A stretch of 64,000 nt of DNA, taken from positions 1,612,001 to 1,676,000 of the forward strand of contig NC_089428.1 of NCBI RefSeq assembly GCF_013426205.1, written 5' to 3'. The notes beneath the pieces were generated by a model. It did not search any database. It was not told where the DNA came from and saw nothing but the letters and a program-made list of their open reading frames with translations. Position 1 is the first letter of the stretch; the number at the start of each line of letters is the position of its first letter. Origin of the DNA: Metarhizium brunneum (taxonomy: Eukaryota; Ascomycota; Sordariomycetes; Hypocreales; Clavicipitaceae). Shown here piece after piece: positions 58,360 to 64,000 of this stretch. Made by a program: the position numbers and the translations under genes.

Positions 58360-58968
58360 GGCTTATCGTCACTATGGTCCGGTGTACTCCTACGATGACG
58401 GTGGGAGGGGGATGAGGCTTATAAGTGCCTCGTACCCTACCCAGGACAATCGACTGGTAGTGTTCCCTAGGAAAACAGCTAGCTTTGTAGAAAGACCATG
58501 AATGGAGAGTAAGAAGCTTCTGTATCCTAATCTACAGGTCTGGTAGTCGCGTGGTTTCCACCTCTTGTCTTATGAGGCACCAGACAGGTCTGAGGCAGGA
58601 TGAAGTTGGGAACAGTACGAGTGGACCCGGCCAAGACGGGCCAGGGCGGAGCCAAGACGGCAGGGGATGTCCGGTCACACGGCGTCGGCGTCGGCTTCGG
58701 TCCTCGGCTTGTCTTACTGAGCTGTGTCGCACAACCACACGTGAACCAATCATGTGAAACAAGGTCTACAAGTGTAGAAGAATTCTATGTCATTAAATCG
58801 TCTATATGAAATATGCCCATTGTCCCATATCTACCCATAAAACTCTCGCCTTGTAAAATGCAACAGTGTATGCGAAAACGAAAAAGGCTGAACCGCTTGC
58901 AAGTGACACTTTGTCCAAACAGGATAGGCTACATAAATACAGAAAATTGCGTTGGCACTTGGAAAGGC
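58360..58968. other. Intergenic between CoA-transferase and MFS genes
   Basis: Promoter of the CoA-transferase and 3' flank of the MFS gene. No gene was recognised. Confidence 0.55.
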
Positions 58969-60757
58969 TCATGACTGCTGCTGCTGTGCTTGTGCCTGTG
59001 GCGGCTGCTCCTCCAGCTGCATCTGTGACTGCTGTCGCGACTGCAGTCTCGACTCCATCTCGGCCTTCTCGTCTGCCGTCATACTGGCTTCGGCGGATCC
59101 CATCTTGATGGTGAGTACAAGGCCCAAGGACACAATGGCCAAGCCGAGCGCCGTCCAGAACCCAATCCGGTACTGTTCACGCGCGTCGACCTTCTCGTGG
59201 CCGCCCCTGCTCTGCACCGTTGCCGACACGGCCAGCTCCCCGATGCCAAGCCAGAATGCAATACCTAGATACAGCAGACTGTTGATCAAGCCCCCTGCAG
59301 CGGCTTGATGTCGGCGCGGCATAGCAGTGGTGATGAAGACGTTGGTGACGTTGAAGGTAATGTCCACGCCGATGGTGCCGGCAATCATGGCCGGGAAGAT
59401 GTACGCCCAGTAAGTGAAGCTGGTGGACTTGCCGGACGTAGCTGGGTCCGGAATAAGCGCGAACAGGAGAACTGACAGGATGAAACCCAGAGAAGAGATG
59501 ATCATGAGGATCTGGTTGGAGATGATGTGCAGAACGAGGCCGCCTGCAATGGCCAACACCATGCCACCGACCGCGAGGGGCGTGAACCAAGCGGCAGTAA
59601 GGATTGGCTTTGTGTGCATGACAGTCTCAATACTAGTAATCAATCAGGTCAGATTATGGCTGTAAAAGAAGGATAATCTGGCAAAAAATCAGTGCTTACT
59701 AGAAACTGGCGTAGAACAGATACAGGCCAAATACGCCATACGACAAGAACAGCGCCGTCATCAACCGCTTCATGTACCTGGACTTGAACAAATCGGCAGG
59801 CAACAAAGGCTGAGCCGAGACCCAGCCCTGGACATACACGGCGACAGCAAGGAAGAGGATGCCGAGAACCAGGGTGACGTAAATGTACGGCGTCTTCCAC
59901 CCATCCGGGGCGTGTCCGCCATCAGTAAAGGCAAAGACAATAAGAACCAGGGCGGGAACAATAGTAACGACGCCAAGCCAGTCCATCCTAGCATTAGGAT
60001 TCACATCATCCAAGTGCCTGGGGATGCTAATCGACCCAGAAATCCCAACGGCCAGGCCGACAATGGCGCCGATCCAAAAGTACCAGCGCCAGTCGAGGTA
60101 CTCGGCCGTCAGGGCACCGACAAAAATGCCAAAGTAGAAACCAATACAAGCAAAGGCGCCGTAGATGGCAAAGACAAAGTTCTTGCGCGGGCCGGGCCGG
60201 TATGTCTGGCTGAGGATGGCCAGGCCGGCGGGGAGGAAGGCCGCGGAGCCGATGCCCTGCATGGCCCGGCACACAATAAGCATCGTGGTGTTTTGGCTAA
60301 AGCCGCTGACAAGAGACCATGTGAGGAGCCACATGTGTCCGCAGAGGAAGACGACCCTGCCGCCGTACAGGTCGCAGAGGCGGGCAAACGGCAGGAGGAG
60401 GGCGGCGGTTGTGAGATTCGTCACTCCGGCAGGCCAAGTCCGCGATGAGGCGGGAATCTCGAGGGCGTCAGCGATGGGCGGCAGCACAATGTTGAAGCCG
60501 CCGATGAAGTATTCGCTCATCATCATGGACATGACAATGGTGAAGACGAAGAAGGACTCGGCGAGCCAGTTGGACAGCGCCTCCGGACGCTGACGGCCCA
60601 GACGCTCGATGGTCGCCTGGTCAAAGTACTCAGAGCCTTTGCCATCATGGCCCGACGAAGGTCCCTTCTCCGCCGTGTCGTTGGTGATAGACATCGGAGG
60701 CATCGAATCCTGCCGAGCCTGCGACGCGGGTGCCAACGTTGCTGTTGGCGTCGTCAT
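58969..60757 (-). CDS. MFS transporter, DHA2-like drug/metabolite exporter
   Basis: Exons 59700-60757 and 58969-59632 with a 67-nt intron (GTAAGC donor, ACTAG acceptor) encode 573 residues; the junction reads FYASF then YIETVMHTKPILTAAWFTP. The N-terminal 75 residues are polar; then 12-14 membrane segments follow. The loop 2-3 motif appears as FARLCDLYGGRVVFLCGH, a variant of the MFS GxxxDxxGR signature, and the motif C-like region around GIGSAAFLPAGLAIL is present. The C-terminal 50 residues are Gln-rich (RQQSQMQLEEQPPQAQAQQQQ). The layout fits the DHA2-type proton antiporters that include fungal aminotriazole-resistance and toxin or metabolite efflux proteins; the substrate is unknown. It lies in tandem with the CoA-transferase, 609 bp apart, which may or may not be functional linkage. 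Confidence 0.9.
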
Positions 60758-62263
60758 ACTGTGTCCTCGGCGCCTTGATAGACCGGTGTCTCGTTTGTCC
60801 GTAAAGATGGTGCGATGGCCAATACTAGAACCCTAATCATGTCGGTGAGTGAACCAAAAAAAAAAAAAAGAGAGACGATTTCCTCAAACGGCACCTCCTT
60901 GGTTAAGTTTCTTATGTATGTATACACATCCGTGGCTCGTGAATCCACAAATGGACCACTGAATATTGAGTCAGAGTTGCCGATGCGGAAACCCGGACAA
61001 ACGACAAAAACGGAAACCCCCCCAACACAGGAGCATTAGCAATCAAGGTGTCCAACAAAAGAGAATGGCAAGAATTACGTCTTGGCTGCCCGATCTGGAA
61101 CCCAAGCTTATCAAGCACTTGGATGTTATAAATCAGTCAACTCGCACCGAATTTGGGCAATACAGCACAACCTAGTTATGGAGCAGGTGAAACCAGAAAA
61201 AAACTTGCGGTCAAAGAACGTCACTGATTATCATGTTTTTGCCGTTAAAAGGAACCCACCAACTAAACCGGCATGGGAGTTGGTTTACCCCAACTCTCGG
61301 GCGAACTAATTGGCTTTAATGGCATCACTGGCAACTAACAACGATGGAGTACAGCTTGAGTCTTGGCTTCCTGTTGTAGTTTAGCGTCCTCAAATGTGCA
61401 CATAGTGTAATGGATCTTTAGAGTCCGAGTTCCACATGATGGCAAAGTAGAAATTTCGGGGCTCGGTTCCTTTGCTTTTTTTTTGCTTTTCGGACCCGGC
61501 GTCGTCGGGCCCCGACTCTATGGATTGTGTGCTTCTGGAGGAAAGAACTTTTGCCGCCTCGGAACGTGGACTGATAGTTTGAACGAATTTGCGCATTTCA
61601 AGTTCCGCATTGTTCGTACGGCCATGTCGTTGCCGTCAAGACTCGTACTTGTTCAGCTGTGCATGTGGGTGCTAACTAGATGATGCGTTACAATGTGTTG
61701 CGCAAGATATCTAGAGAATAAATTTGCCATTTCGCTTACGGAGTAAATGGATGTCTATAGGCCATTTTTATTGGGCGACATGGACCATATGGCCTCCATT
61801 GATCGGAGCTTGGGTCAGTGAGCAAACGCCTTTTAGTTGTTGGGTCACTGCATCTTGGACAAACGAAGTGTATTCCGAGGTGGCATGGTATCCGACAACC
61901 CTGACGCAAGAAAATAGTGCAATTAGCAATAGAAAAATTGCAATAGAAACAAGGGATAGAGACAATCCGTGCATTGCTACATTGTATCAGAGCTGTGCGG
62001 GAGATGCCACTGGTTCACCTACCGGGCAGGCAAGGAAACAAAGCAAGAGTTGCTGAAGGCATACGAGCACCACAATTTCAAGGTCGTGGTTGATTGAGCT
62101 AATTTATCTATTTGTTTTCGTGAGGCAGCAACCAGGAGGACTGTGACTGAAAAGGATCTATGAGGATCCCAGTTGCTTTAGGTTAAAGTTGCAACATGTT
62201 GTGGCCACCGAATAGGAGGGAACTCTGGCACTACACATGGCTGTCGTGACAATCTGAGCGGCC
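60758..62263. other. Intergenic, possibly including more of the NLR relic
   Basis: No intact gene was recognised. It contains TACGGAGTA at 61737-61745. A 68-codon minus-strand frame with one hydrophobic stretch (61768-61974) is not called. The last few hundred bases may be a further decayed 5' part of the NACHT pseudogene. Confidence 0.45.
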
Positions 62264-64000
62264 AATTGCAAGTTTATTCGTAACGAAGTTCTTGAGACTC
62301 TTACAAATGTCAAGGTTAATGAAGGCCGATGGCGAGGCTTCCAGAGCTTCATAGCCGCGTTAAAGACAATAGTGGATGGCAGGAAGATTACAGATATCAA
62401 GTCATGTATTGACCGATTCCCGACCGCAACCCTGTCCCATTTCTTTCCAATCCTAAAGTATGAACGTCAGTCACGACAACTACCCATAAAAATAGATCAT
62501 TGACACAGTACTCAGCAACATGATCAGCCAATAGTTGCAAAGGTCAGACGGGAAAGGTACAACTTGAGCGTTGGTCATTCTTTGAGCTTGAACTAGATTG
62601 CCGAGAATCTGAGCGATCATAAGCAATGATTATCTCAGAACTTCAGGAATCTGGCCATGATTCCGGAATCATGACATTAAAATCAGCAGCCACGTTTGCG
62701 CAAGAACAAGTCAATCCCGAACTGAAAGGTGCGTCAGCCATTGTTCTGACTATGTCGCCAAGGAGGATTTCATACTCAGGAAAATTGGCTTCGCAAGCCG
62801 ACCAGTTCGTCACAACAGTAATCCACAGACATATGGAAGAGCCCTCCAGAGGGCACTAAACGTGCCATCGGGGTTTCACAATGACAGTGCATCGGATGAC
62901 GAAGCCGAGCCCTAGTATTCCACCTGGCCACGGCATGGCAACGAGTTCTTCTGAATCTAGCAAAGCAACCTGGATGAAATGTGTGGCGGTTCATGACTAT
63001 ACAAGAACATTTCTGGAAGAGGGGACTCGGCCGAAGAGACTGGTCCCAGCGATCGATTACATCTGGAGCCCAGGCATACCGGCGCGTTTGCCCGAAGAAT
63101 GGCCACTTCGTGTTCTATTGTACGGAATATTCCCCGTCTGCCCTGCTTGGCCAGCCATCCCTAGCATGTCTCCAAGACGTTAATTGACCAAGACACGTCC
63201 CGTTTCAAAACTTTGTTGACACAAGGTTGCCCACAGAGAGCAAAATATTTATGATAAGCTGTCTGATGGAGCAACCGCCTACGAGCTACAATCGTCTCAA
63301 ATCCAACGAGACGCGCGCGTTCATTGATGAAATAGCAAAAGTAGCCCAACTTGTCTCTCTGCGGGTTTCCCGGTAACGACGTTGTTGAGCGATGATTGAC
63401 AAGCGGTGATACCTTACTGGATTTACCCATCTGACATAAAAAGTTTTCCCCATTGCATATTAGATGCTGGAGAAAATGTCTATTCGGAAAAGATGGGCCA
63501 AGCCCTTCGAATAGCAGCTGAGGCGAAGAAGCCACTTCATTTCTTGACGTACACCATGCTCGAGTTTGTGGATAATGACCCGGATTATGATCTCAATCAA
63601 CCATGTGGCCAATATTCAAAAGGGCGATACCGACGTCTGAGGGCGGAATGCAATGGATTCCGGATGTGGGGGTGTCTTGGCGATCAAGTCAAGTGATTTT
63701 GTCGAATTTCTTCATTGAACAGTCCGTGATTTCCTGTGTCGTAGAAAAACGAGCGAACATTTGAAGAAGAAGACTAATCCTGATTTTATGACCATCCTTT
63801 CAACATGGAGGGCGTATGCGGCGTTGACAAAGATCAGGCCTCGGGCTGTGTGCTGAAATAACACAGCAGGCCACTCAATACGCGGACCATGTCTTGAACG
63901 AAGACCTGGATTTCGCATTCAAAGTCGGCAGCCACGCCAATCGGTGAATGATGCGAGAAAACCGAGACCCTCATGTCGCGTCCACAAAGCGATCCATCAG
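62264..64000 (+). pseudogene. Fungal NACHT/STAND (NLR-like) pseudogene, runs off the right edge
   Basis: Fragments of one protein family occur in order but in shifting frames. 62264-62503 reads NCKFIRNEVLETLTNVKVNE, then WRGFQSFIAALKTIVD and KSCIDRF, matching the helical module ahead of NACHT in many fungal STAND proteins. 62626-62856 and 62881-63183 are open but weakly recognisable. 63406-63693 reads ILDAGENVYSEKMGQALRIA, then EAKKPLHFLTYTMLEFVDND and PDYDL, the post-NACHT region. After a frameshift, 63695-63745 reads DFVEFLH-stop-TVRDFL, the strongly conserved LHRTVRDFL motif with Arg replaced by TGA at 63716-63718, as a CGA-to-TGA change gives; KTNPDFMTILSTWRAYAALT follows. No Walker A motif was found, so the NTPase core seems lost or unreadable. 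Intact members act in self/non-self recognition and regulated cell death. It continues past the window. Confidence 0.75.

Noticed and set aside
56827..60757. Biosynthetic cluster around the CoA-transferase and MFS genes
   Set aside because: No synthase, P450 or pathway regulator is adjacent, and ILV2 is a housekeeping gene. Two neighbouring genes are too little evidence.
1..64000. CRISPR array or intact transposon
   Set aside because: The repeated words are 7-16 nt, scattered and without regular spacers, so they are not CRISPR. No transposase, reverse transcriptase or long terminal repeat pair was recognised.

Overview
The window comes from a filamentous ascomycete genome, most likely a Sordariomycete and possibly Hypocreales (the order is an inference from gene content, not from a marker gene). 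The evidence is short introns of about 50-145 nt with GTAHGT-like donors and CTAAC/CTGAC branch points, interrupted genes on both strands, and fungal protein families: an HMT1-type ABC transporter with N-terminal extension, a Neurospora-type copper metallothionein, a fungal NACHT/NLR relic and mitochondrial acetolactate synthase. I support 15 intact or partial protein genes and 2 pseudogenes.

Left part (1-28.4 kb), moderately dense. In order: the N-terminus of a PY-motif protein (-), retromer VPS35 (-, 4 exons), myo-inositol oxygenase (-, single exon), a 5 kb region with no gene, a vacuolar heavy-metal ABC transporter (+, 7 to 9 exons, PAM2-like motif in its tail), the co-chaperone SGT2 (-), a membrane RING-CH ubiquitin ligase (-), a four-helix membrane protein (+), a 27-residue copper metallothionein (-), a hypothetical protein (-) and galactokinase (+).

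Middle part (28.4-53.9 kb), gene-poor. Only two intact genes were found, a pair of paralogous C2H2 zinc-finger regulators on the + strand. They have matching zinc-ligand spacing and share a phase-1 first intron. Between them lies a decayed NAD-dependent epimerase/aldehyde-reductase-like gene (-). The intergenic DNA carries many copies of two unrelated 9-mers, TTCAATGTT (19 exact copies in the window) and TACGGAGTA (22 exact copies). None falls inside an exon I annotate. Both behave as heptamers that occasionally double in tandem.

Right part (53.9-64 kb): mitochondrial acetolactate synthase ILV2 (+, 5 exons), a CaiB/BaiF class III CoA-transferase (-), an MFS transporter (-), and at the right edge a fungal NACHT/STAND (NLR-like) pseudogene (+) in which the conserved LHRTVRDFL motif is broken by a CGA-to-TGA stop.

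Functional themes: metal handling (HMT1 and metallothionein about 6.5 kb apart), sugar and polyol use (myo-inositol oxygenase, galactokinase), branched-chain amino-acid synthesis, and protein sorting and quality control (VPS35, SGT2, RING-CH ligase). The gene order looks like ordinary fungal chromosome; I see no biosynthetic cluster. Splice sites and motif counts were read by eye and have no transcript support.
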